Of a stretch of DNA of 7,288 nucleotides, positions 1 through 5,144 are shown in pieces. The position numbers were made by a program, and so were the translations under genes. The DNA is from Pseudomonadota bacterium (GTDB lineage Bacteria > Pseudomonadota > Gammaproteobacteria > Burkholderiales > Burkholderiaceae_B), in NCBI GenBank assembly GCA_023422555.1, contig JAFAGQ010000244.1, forward strand, positions 1-7,288, read 5' to 3'. The notes under the pieces are model-generated. The model was not told the DNA's origin, searched no databases, and worked only from the letters and a program-made list of their open reading frames with translations. Each line of letters starts with the position of its first letter. Positions within the stretch are counted from its first letter, which is position 1.

Positions 1-23
1 TGCCAGATACTCAGACTGCCCAT
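1..23 (-). CDS. tatA: Sec-independent translocase subunit TatA, first seven codons
   Basis: The minus strand encodes MGSLSIW plus two bases of the next codon before the window ends. This matches the MGSFSIWHW-type N terminus of betaproteobacterial TatA, the start of its single transmembrane helix. TatA is the inner-membrane pore-forming component of the twin-arginine system, which exports folded proteins. The identification also rests on context: I recall tatA-tatB-tatC following hisE in related Betaproteobacteria. A strong AGGAG site and a promoter-like sequence precede it. Only seven residues are visible, so the name depends on this short match plus position. The HIT-family gene that I recall between hisE and tatA in some relatives is not present in the 112-nt spacer. 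Confidence 0.75.
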
Positions 24-29
24 GTTTTA

Positions 30-34
30 CTCCT
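30..34 (-). promoter_or_regulatory. Shine-Dalgarno site of tatA
   Basis: AGGAG on the minus strand, 6 nt before the ATG at 23-21. It is among the strongest ribosome binding sites in the window and confirms that a real gene starts at the window edge. Confidence 0.75.
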
Positions 35-59
35 GAAAACAGATTGCGTGAATACGCAT

Positions 60-85
60 ACTATACCAATTAATGAACGATTCAA
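60..85 (-). promoter_or_regulatory. Candidate sigma70 promoter for tatA (extended -10)
   Basis: The minus strand reads TGG followed by TATAGT at 68-60, an extended -10 element with a 5/6 match to TATAAT. TTGAAT at 85-80 could act as a -35. It is 14 nt from TATAGT, or 16 nt from the overlapping alternative TAGTAT (63-58). Transcription would begin near position 53, giving a leader of about 30 nt before the tatA ATG. Its position after the hairpin, in an AT-rich spacer, supports independent expression of the tat genes. This is a consensus match by eye only. Confidence 0.5.
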
Positions 86-95
86 TAGGGAAATA

Positions 96-131
96 TCATG
101 AAGTGCCGATGTTACAAAATCGCCTTCATGA
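96..131 (-). terminator. Hairpin downstream of hisE, possible weak terminator
   Basis: A perfect 8-bp inverted repeat, CTTCATGA (124-131) with TCATGAAG (96-103), begins 5 nt past the hisE stop. Inside it a further 4-bp pair, CGAT (107-110) with ATCG (119-122), closes an 8-nt loop; a small asymmetric internal loop separates the two stems. In the transcript the 3' arm is followed by UAUUUCCC, a poor U tract. This is either a weak intrinsic terminator or an RNA 3'-end-protecting structure at the end of the his message. The pairing is seen; termination is inferred. Confidence 0.5.
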
Positions 132-135
132 CTGA

Positions 136-495
136 TCAATCCTTCTGACTGCGTGCGGCTTTTTCCTGCAGGCCCGACAGGCCCTCGCGGCGCGCCAGTT
201 CTTCCAGTACCGCCTCGGGCCGCAGGCCATAATGCGTAAGTGTCACCAGACAGTGAAACCAGAGATCGGCGGTTTCCGCCACGATTCTGTCTGCCTGTCC
301 ATCCTTGGCTGCCATGACCAGTTCGGTGGCCTCTTCGCCGATTTTTTTTAGAAAGGCATCCGGCCCGCGAGCCAGCAGTTTCGCCGTGTAGGACGATTGC
401 GGATCGCCGCCAGCCTGCGGTGTGCGCGTTTCAAGCACATCGGCCAGCCGGCTCAGAATGGTCGCAGTGGCATCTGAAGACGTGGTTTGTGTCAT
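136..495 (-). CDS. hisE: Phosphoribosyl-ATP pyrophosphatase
   Basis: HisE hydrolyses phosphoribosyl-ATP to phosphoribosyl-AMP and pyrophosphate, the second step of the pathway. It belongs to the all-alpha MazG-like NTP pyrophosphohydrolase fold. Starting at the ATG 495-493 the product has 119 residues. SYTAKLLARG (35-44) is followed by the metal-binding helices KKIGEEATELVMAAK (50-64; Glu54, Glu55, Glu58) and ETADLWFHCLV (74-84; Glu74, Asp77). A longer in-frame ATG at 543 would add 16 unconserved residues within hisI. It was rejected because the 495 ATG forms an ATGA overlap with the hisI stop, matching the two preceding junctions. GGAG at 510-507 lies 11 nt upstream, somewhat far. The codons for Leu49-Ile52 create an A8 tract, a possible slippage site. 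It is the last his gene before a hairpin. Confidence 0.97.
   Translation of the reverse strand: MTQTTSSDATATILSRLADVLETRTPQAGGDPQSSYTAKLLARGPDAFLKKIGEEATELVMAAKDGQADRIVAETADLWFHCLVTLTHYGLRPEAVLEELARREGLSGLQEKAARSQKD
342..349 (-). repeat. A8 homopolymer tract inside hisE
   Basis: In the coding sense the run spans CTA AAA AAA ATC, the codons for Leu49-Lys50-Lys51-Ile52 of HisE. These codons sit at the start of the metal-binding GEEATE helix. Runs of eight or more A are known sites of polymerase slippage in bacteria. The tract is seen directly; any frameshifting effect is an inference. Confidence 0.5.
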
Positions 496-890
496 TTGTA
501 CATGGTCTCCGGGTCTTTCAGCACAGGATCGGTGACTTTCCACTCGCGCGTCTCGTCCTTTGGCTGTCCCGTGAGTTCACGAAAAAAGCAGCTTTCTCTG
601 CCGGTGTGGCAGGCGACCCCACCCTGTTGCCTGACGGTCAGCAGAATCACGTCACCATCACAATCGAGCCGAAGGGAGCTGACCTGCTGAGTATTGCCGG
701 ATTCCTCGCCCTTGCGCCAGAGTTTCTGGCGAGAGCGTGACCAGTAGACCGCCCTGCCCGTGTCTGCGGTTTCCTGCAGGGACTCTCGATTCATCCATGC
801 CACCATCAGAATGCGATGGCTATCCTCATCCTGCGCAATGGCCGGGATCAGCCCGTCTGCATCAAATCTGACTTCGTCTATCCAGTTCAT
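492..890 (-). CDS. hisI: Phosphoribosyl-AMP cyclohydrolase
   Basis: HisI opens the adenine ring of phosphoribosyl-AMP to give ProFAR, the third step of the pathway. The 132-residue product is the stand-alone cyclohydrolase, not fused to HisE as in enterobacteria. Visible signatures are MVAWMNRESLQET (residues 29-41), VYWSRSRQKLWRKGE (48-62) and LDCDGD (75-80). LDCDGD supplies Mg-binding Asp76/Asp78/Asp80 and zinc-ligand Cys77. VACHTGRESCFF contributes the other zinc ligands Cys94 and Cys101. All are intact. The ATG (890-888) overlaps the hisF TGA as ATGA, and AGGA at 901-898 lies 7 nt upstream, a good Shine-Dalgarno that fixes this start. The TGA overlaps the hisE start in the same way. Confidence 0.98.
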   Translation of the reverse strand: MNWIDEVRFDADGLIPAIAQDEDSHRILMVAWMNRESLQETADTGRAVYWSRSRQKLWRKGEESGNTQQVSSLRLDCDGDVILLTVRQQGGVACHTGRESCFFRELTGQPKDETREWKVTDPVLKDPETMYK

Positions 891-1690
891 GGTGTGTTCC
901 TGACCTGTATGCCCTGTTCAGCCATATATGCCTTGGCCTGCGCAATGCTGTAATCACCGTAGTGGAAAATACTGGCAGCCAGCACCGCGCTGGCCCTGCC
1001 CTCATTGACCCCATCGCACAAATGCTGAAGATTGCCGACGCCACCCGATGCGATAACCGGTACGGCAACGGCATCAGAAATGGTACGCGTCAGCTGCAGA
1101 TCAAAGCCCGACTGGGTACCGTCCTGATCCATGCTGGTAATCAGCAGCTCACCGGCGCCGTATCGCGCCATGCGGACAGCCCAGGCTACCGCGTCAATGC
1201 CGGTAGGCTTGCGCCCGCCGTGGGTAAAGACTTCCCAGCGTAGCGGTTCACCCGGGGCAGACACGCGTCGCGCATCCACCGCGACCACGATGCACTGAGA
1301 ACCATAGTAGTCTGCACAAGCACGCACCAGCTCCGGTTCATTGACCGCCGCACTGTTGATGGACACCTTGTCGGCACCTGCATTCAGCAGACGCTGTACA
1401 TCAGGTAAGGCGCGTACGCCCCCACCCACCGTCAGTGGAATGAACACTTCAGACGCGACCTGTTCAATCATTGACAGCGTCAGATCCTTGCCATCGCTGG
1501 TCGCGGTAATGTCCAGGAACGTGAGTTCATCCGCGCCCTGTTCATTGTAGCGGCGGGCGATTTCAACAGGATCACCGGCGTCACGCAACTGTACGAAGTT
1601 GACGCCTTTGACCACGCGCCCCGCAGTCACATCCAGGCAGGGTATGACACGTGTTGTCAGGCTATGGCCGGGCGCAGTGGCTTGCGTCAC
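887..1690 (-). CDS. hisF: Imidazole glycerol phosphate synthase, cyclase subunit
   Basis: HisF uses ammonia delivered by HisH to convert PRFAR into imidazole glycerol phosphate and AICAR, linking histidine and purine metabolism. The 267-residue (beta/alpha)8 barrel has RVIPCLDVTAGRVVKGVNFV (residues 14-33) with catalytic Asp20, and VVAVDARR with catalytic Asp139. It also has TVGGGVR, DKVSINSAAV, SMDQDGTQSG and VIASGGVG phosphate-site loops. The first about 12 residues (MTQATAPGHSLT) are a short unconserved leader. The start codon is GTG (1690-1688), overlapping the hisA TGA as GTGA. No ATG lies between it and the conserved core, so the GTG is the best choice. GAGGAG directly abuts the GTG and seems too close to serve as its Shine-Dalgarno; GGGGA, about 9 nt upstream, is better placed. 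Its stop overlaps hisI. Confidence 0.97.
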   Translation of the reverse strand: MTQATAPGHSLTTRVIPCLDVTAGRVVKGVNFVQLRDAGDPVEIARRYNEQGADELTFLDITATSDGKDLTLSMIEQVASEVFIPLTVGGGVRALPDVQRLLNAGADKVSINSAAVNEPELVRACADYYGSQCIVVAVDARRVSAPGEPLRWEVFTHGGRKPTGIDAVAWAVRMARYGAGELLITSMDQDGTQSGFDLQLTRTISDAVAVPVIASGGVGNLQHLCDGVNEGRASAVLAASIFHYGDYSIAQAKAYMAEQGIQVRNTP

Positions 1691-2439
1691 TCCTCGTCAT
1701 CCCCGTTAAGCTCATCAGCGAGATCCTGAGCAGACTGGAAATCCAGTGTGCCTTCGTAAATGCTGCGGCCCAGGATGACGCCTTCGACGCCTTCCTGCTC
1801 AACGGCGCACAAGGCCTCGATATCCTTAAGGTCGGTCACGCCACCAGAAGCTATCACCGGAATGCGCACGTGCTGGGCAAGCCGCACGGTGGCTTCGATG
1901 TTCACCCCTGTCAGCATGCCATCGCGACCAATATCGGTGTAGATGATGGATTCCACGCCGTAGTCTTCAAACTTGCGGCCCAGATCAAGTACGTCATGCT
2001 TGGTGAGTTTGCTCCAGCCATCGGTGGCGACCTTGCCGTCCTTGGCGTCCAGACCCACGATGATATTGCCGGGGAAGGCGCTGCAGGCATCCTGCAAAAA
2101 GCCGGGATCCTTGACCGCCGCCGTACCGATAATGATGTATTCGATACCAAAATCCAGATAACGTTCGATGGTATCCAGATCGCGAATACCGCCGCCAATC
2201 TGCACTGGGATGTCTTCACCCACGGCGCGCACAATGGCCTTGATTACGTCTTCGTTTTTGGGCTTCCCGGCAACGGCACCGTTAAGGTCAACCAGATGCA
2301 GGCGTCTGGCGCCCTGGTCATACCACTGTTCCGCTACGGTAACGGGATCTTCGGAAAAAATAGTGGCATCCTGCAGGTCTCCCTGGCGCAGGCGTACACA
2401 GCGTCCGTCTTTCAAATCAATGGCTGGTATGAGCAGCAT
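1687..2439 (-). CDS. hisA: ProFAR isomerase (phosphoribosylformimino-AICAR-phosphate isomerase)
   Basis: HisA isomerises the aminoaldose ProFAR to the aminoketose PRFAR by an Amadori rearrangement, in the fourth step of the pathway. The 250-residue product is a full-length half-barrel-repeat (beta/alpha)8 protein. It begins LLIPAIDLKDGRCVRLRQGD with catalytic Asp8. VGLDAKDGKVATDGW carries the second catalytic Asp at 131, and IYTDIGRDGMLTGVN lies on the second-half phosphate side with Asp169. Phosphate-binding segments QIGGGIRD (80-87), VIASGGV (195-201) and VILGRSIYEG (221-230) are intact. The extreme C terminus is acidic (DDEE). The ATG at 2439 gives the canonical N terminus, but there is no Shine-Dalgarno, only a T-rich leader. 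Its TGA overlaps the hisF GTG start by 4 bases. Confidence 0.98.
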   Translation of the reverse strand: MLLIPAIDLKDGRCVRLRQGDLQDATIFSEDPVTVAEQWYDQGARRLHLVDLNGAVAGKPKNEDVIKAIVRAVGEDIPVQIGGGIRDLDTIERYLDFGIEYIIIGTAAVKDPGFLQDACSAFPGNIIVGLDAKDGKVATDGWSKLTKHDVLDLGRKFEDYGVESIIYTDIGRDGMLTGVNIEATVRLAQHVRIPVIASGGVTDLKDIEALCAVEQEGVEGVILGRSIYEGTLDFQSAQDLADELNGDDEE

Positions 2440-2527
2440 AACTAATCAGATCATCAAAATAAAAATAAAATTAAAACCATGAGCACGCGATGGCTTCACG
2501 ATTCACCCAACTGCCACGACCCGGTGG
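2440..2527 (-). promoter_or_regulatory. 88-nt hisH-hisA spacer with small hairpin and T-rich leader
   Basis: This is the only sizeable gap between the his genes. On the minus strand its first half is of ordinary composition. A short inverted repeat follows, CCAT (2493-2490) and ATGG (2480-2477) around a 9-nt loop. Next comes a run of about 20 bases that is almost all T (2476 down to about 2456), ending 16 nt before the hisA ATG. The hairpin plus T tract resembles a weak intrinsic terminator or attenuator. The T-rich leader could instead aid hisA initiation, since no Shine-Dalgarno is visible before hisA, and an internal promoter is possible. The composition is seen directly; the function is inferred. 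Confidence 0.4.
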
Positions 2528-3211
2528 TCATATATCCCAGTGTACAAAATTCCGGTAAAGACGCAAGCCGTAGTCGGCGCTTTTCTCGGGATGAAACTGT
2601 ACTGCAAAAATGTTGTCCCGTGCCACTGCACAGGTAAAATTCACACCGTACAGAGTTTTACCAGCGGAAAGCGCGTCATCGGCAGGTTCCACGTAGTAAC
2701 TGTGTACAAAATAAAAATAGGTATTATCCGGAATGCCTTCCCATACAGGATGAGACACAGTCTGCTGCACACGACTCCAGCCCATATGTGGCACTTTCAG
2801 CGGCTGCGCATCGTGCTGAACTACCGCGGTTGAGGTTTCGGCCTGTTCCTGCAGGTTCACGGCAAACGCCGGGCCCTCAAATTTACGTACTTTGCCCGGA
2901 AAAATGCCCAGGCAGGGAACATCGCCCTCTTCGCTGTGCTGCATGAGCATTTGCTCTCCCACGCAGACCCCCAGCAGCGGCTTGCTGCCGGCGGCACGAA
3001 TCACCGCGTCCTTGAGGCCGGATCGTTCCAGATTGCGCATGCAATCGGGCATCGCACCCTGTCCGGGAAACACAATGCGGTCAGCCTTTTCCAGCGCGGC
3101 CACGTCCGAAGCCAGATAAACGTCTGCCTGCGGGGCGGCATGGCGCAGGGCTCGTGCAACCGAGTGCAGATTCCCCATTCCGTAATCGACAATCGCGATT
3201 TTGCTGCTCAT
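2528..3211 (-). CDS. hisH: Imidazole glycerol phosphate synthase, glutamine amidotransferase subunit
   Basis: HisH hydrolyses glutamine and channels ammonia to HisF, with which it forms the IGP synthase heterodimer. With the ATG at 3211 the product has 227 residues and begins SSKIAIVDYGMGNLHSVARA, the canonical class I amidotransferase N terminus. A longer in-frame ATG at 3259 would add 16 unconserved residues and overlap hisB, so it was rejected. The nucleophile is Cys83 in LLGVCVGEQML; the other triad members are His207 and Glu209 in AVQFHPEKS. KVPHMGW and YFYFVHSYYVEP are also present. The protein is slightly longer than the roughly 200-215 residues I expect, apparently because of extra sequence around residues 112-138 before KVPHMGW. 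The stop is followed by the longest gap within the his cluster. Confidence 0.96.
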   Translation of the reverse strand: MSSKIAIVDYGMGNLHSVARALRHAAPQADVYLASDVAALEKADRIVFPGQGAMPDCMRNLERSGLKDAVIRAAGSKPLLGVCVGEQMLMQHSEEGDVPCLGIFPGKVRKFEGPAFAVNLQEQAETSTAVVQHDAQPLKVPHMGWSRVQQTVSHPVWEGIPDNTYFYFVHSYYVEPADDALSAGKTLYGVNFTCAVARDNIFAVQFHPEKSADYGLRLYRNFVHWDI

Positions 3212-3228
3212 GAGGACAGTCCGGCCAT
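3208..3228 (-). other. Six-codon minicistron bridging hisB stop and hisH start
   Basis: On the minus strand an ATG at 3228-3226 overlaps the last base of the hisB TAA (reading TAATG). It opens a six-codon frame (MAGLSS) that ends in TGA at 3210-3208. That TGA overlaps the hisH ATG (3211-3209) as ATGA. The frame is preceded by AAAGG (3242-3238), 9 nt upstream inside the hisB end, whereas hisH has no recognisable Shine-Dalgarno sequence in the gap. The overlaps are seen directly. That the frame is translated and passes ribosomes from hisB to hisH is an inference; chance is possible for so short a frame. Confidence 0.35.
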
Positions 3229-3815
3229 TAAAGCACGCCTTTGGTCGAAGGAATGACACCTTCGCTGCGTGGATCGGGTGTCAGCGCCATGCGCAGTGCG
3301 CGTCCAAAAGCCTTGAATACGGTTTCGGCCTGGTGATGCGAGTTGGAACCGCGCAGATTGTCGATATGCAGCGTGACCAGGGCGTGATTGACAAATCCCT
3401 GGAAGAATTCACGGGTCAGATCCACATCAAAGCGGCCAACGTGCGAGCGCGTGAAGGGAATATGGTATTCCAGGCCCGGACGACCGGAAAAATCAATCAC
3501 CACGCGTGACAACGCCTCATCCAGAGGCACATACGAGTGACCATAGCGGGTGATGCCTTTTTTGTCGCCCACGGCCTTTGCCACTGCCTGACCCAGCGCA
3601 ATGCCGACATCTTCCACAGAGTGGTGATCGTCGATATGCACATCGCCGTCACATTTGACGTCCAGGTCTATCAGGCCATGCCGAGCGATCTGGTCAATCA
3701 TGTGATCCAGAAAAGGCACGCCGGTATCAATGGACTGCTTTCCCGTACCGTCCAGGTTCAGGGAAACCGTAATGCGGGTTTCATTCGTATTTCGGGTAAT
3801 GTCAGCGGTTCGCAT
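3228..3815 (-). CDS. hisB: Imidazoleglycerol-phosphate dehydratase (monofunctional)
   Basis: HisB dehydrates imidazole glycerol phosphate to imidazole acetol phosphate. The 195-residue product corresponds to the dehydratase domain alone; the N-terminal HAD phosphatase found in the bifunctional enterobacterial HisB is absent. Histidinol-phosphate phosphatase must therefore come from another gene. Metal-binding signatures are visible in both sequence repeats: FLDHM (residues 35-39) with DDHHSVED (62-69), and later the SHHQAE motif with His160/His161. The substrate-contact segment DEALSRVVIDFSGR (99-112) and the C-terminal STKGVL are also typical; the Mn-dependent enzyme is a 24-mer in characterised homologues. 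The ATG at 3815 directly precedes the conserved RTADITRNT-type N terminus. No clear Shine-Dalgarno is seen in the 9-nt gap after hisD, so coupled re-initiation is likely. Confidence 0.97.
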   Translation of the reverse strand: MRTADITRNTNETRITVSLNLDGTGKQSIDTGVPFLDHMIDQIARHGLIDLDVKCDGDVHIDDHHSVEDVGIALGQAVAKAVGDKKGITRYGHSYVPLDEALSRVVIDFSGRPGLEYHIPFTRSHVGRFDVDLTREFFQGFVNHALVTLHIDNLRGSNSHHQAETVFKAFGRALRMALTPDPRSEGVIPSTKGVL

Positions 3816-3824
3816 AGCTTGTGG

Positions 3825-5135
3825 TCAGGTAGTGGAAGACAGGCGGTAACGCGCGCTTTGAGCATGCGCCGGAAGGCCTTCGCCATCGGCCAGTTCGGCG
3901 GCAATCGCCCCTAGTGTAATCGCTCCGGCATCAGACACCTGAATAATACTGCTGCGTTTCTGAAAATCGTAGACGCCCAGTGGTGAAGAAAAACGCGCGG
4001 TACGGGCTGTGGGCAGCACGTGATTGGGTCCCGCGCAATAGTCGCCCAGCGCTTCGGATGAATAGCGACCAAGAAAAATGGCGCCCGCGTGGCGGATTTT
4101 TCCAGCCAGTTCCGCCGCATTTTCCGTGGAGATTTCCAGGTGCTCGGGAGCGATGTCATTGGCGATCTCAACCGCTTCGTCCAGGTCGCGTACTAAAATC
4201 AGCGCGCCACGATTGCCCAGGCTTTTTCTGAGTATGGTTTCGCGCGGCATGGTGGGCAGCAGGCGCTCAATGGCCTCCTGCACACTTTCCAGGAAAGCGG
4301 CATCGGGACAGAGCAGTATTGCCTGGGCCAGTTCATCATGTTCCGCCTGAGAAAACAGGTCCATGGCGATCCAGTCCGCTGGCGTCGTGCCATCGCAGAT
4401 GATGAGGATTTCGCTGGGGCCGGCCACCATATCGATGCCAACTGTGCCAAACACCCGGCGTTTGGCCGCAGCCACGTAGGCATTGCCCGGGCCAACAATT
4501 TTGTCCACAGCAGCAATGGTCTGCGTGCCATACGCAAGTGCGCCTACAGCCTGGGCGCCACCGATGGCAACGACGCGGTCAACGCCGGCAACGGCGGCCG
4601 CAGCCAGCACCAATGGATTGCGTACGCCATCGGGAGTGGGCGTGACCATGATGACTTCACCCACGCCGGCGACCTTGGCCGGGATGGCATTCATGAGAAC
4701 AGAAGACGGATAAGCCGCCTTGCCGCCTGGCACGTAAAGCCCTACCCGATCCATCGGCGTAATTTTCTGTCCAAGAACCGTGCCGTCGTCTTCCTGATAC
4801 TGCCAGGAATCGGCGCGCTGGCGGTCATGATAAATACGGACGCGATGCGCTGCCTGTTCCAGCGCCTGACGGCGAGTCGGATCCAGTGCGTCCAGCGCAG
4901 CCTGGCAGTCGGCAGCGGCAATCTCCAGCTCAGCCATGTCGTTGACAGGAAGCCGGTCAAATTTACTTGTGTATTCCAGCACCGCTGCGTCACCACGCTG
5001 CCTGACGTCCTGCAGAATGCCGGCCACTGCCTGTTCTATCTGTGCGTCTTCAGCGGCCTCAAAGGCCAGAAGCTGGCGCAGCACGCCAGCGAACCCGTCG
5101 TCGCGGGAGTCCAATCGTTTGATTACAGGTTTCAT
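3825..5135 (-). CDS. hisD: Histidinol dehydrogenase
   Basis: HisD is a zinc-dependent, NAD-linked enzyme that oxidises L-histidinol through histidinal to L-histidine, the last two steps of the pathway. The 436-residue product is of normal length. Visible hallmarks are DRVGLYVPGGKAAYPSSVLM (residues 129-148), the long segment around residues 196-240 with KIVGPGNAYV and DMVAGPSE, and SQAEHDELAQA with zinc ligands Gln263 and His266. APEHLEI supplies the catalytic Glu331/His332 pair, LGDYCAGPNHVLPT the ligand Asp365, and EGLPAHAQSAR the C-terminal His424 ligand. All expected catalytic residues appear present. It starts 9 nt after the hisG stop; the only Shine-Dalgarno-like sequence is a weak AGGGA at the end of hisG. 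Its TGA is just 9 nt before hisB, leaving no room for the hisC I would expect here. Confidence 0.98.
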   Translation of the reverse strand: MKPVIKRLDSRDDGFAGVLRQLLAFEAAEDAQIEQAVAGILQDVRQRGDAAVLEYTSKFDRLPVNDMAELEIAAADCQAALDALDPTRRQALEQAAHRVRIYHDRQRADSWQYQEDDGTVLGQKITPMDRVGLYVPGGKAAYPSSVLMNAIPAKVAGVGEVIMVTPTPDGVRNPLVLAAAAVAGVDRVVAIGGAQAVGALAYGTQTIAAVDKIVGPGNAYVAAAKRRVFGTVGIDMVAGPSEILIICDGTTPADWIAMDLFSQAEHDELAQAILLCPDAAFLESVQEAIERLLPTMPRETILRKSLGNRGALILVRDLDEAVEIANDIAPEHLEISTENAAELAGKIRHAGAIFLGRYSSEALGDYCAGPNHVLPTARTARFSSPLGVYDFQKRSSIIQVSDAGAITLGAIAAELADGEGLPAHAQSARYRLSSTT

Positions 5136-5144
5136 GAATAAAGA

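Noticed and set aside
496..543. Extended HisE N terminus from an upstream in-frame ATG at 543
   Set aside because: The added 16 residues lie within hisI and are not family-like, and the ATG at 495 forms the same 4-base overlap as the preceding junctions.
1651..2445. 264-codon open frame on the plus strand opposite hisA
   Set aside because: It is an antisense shadow: hisA on the other strand is full-length with intact motifs, and the plus-strand product has no recognisable domain.
165..2855. Four copies of the 8-base palindrome CCTGCAGG (165-172, 773-780, 2370-2377, 2848-2855)
   Set aside because: It is more frequent than chance for 7 kb, but all four copies fall in the same coding phase as a Leu-Gln-Glu/Asp codon series (CTG CAG GA). 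Preferred codons explain them without a regulatory role.
3212..3259. Extended HisH N terminus from an upstream in-frame ATG at 3259
   Set aside because: The added 16 residues are unconserved and overlap the hisB end, and the ATG at 3211 gives the canonical KIAIVDYGMGN start.
4338..5141. 267-codon open frame on the plus strand opposite hisD
   Set aside because: It is a shadow created by the codon bias of hisD, with no recognisable family features.
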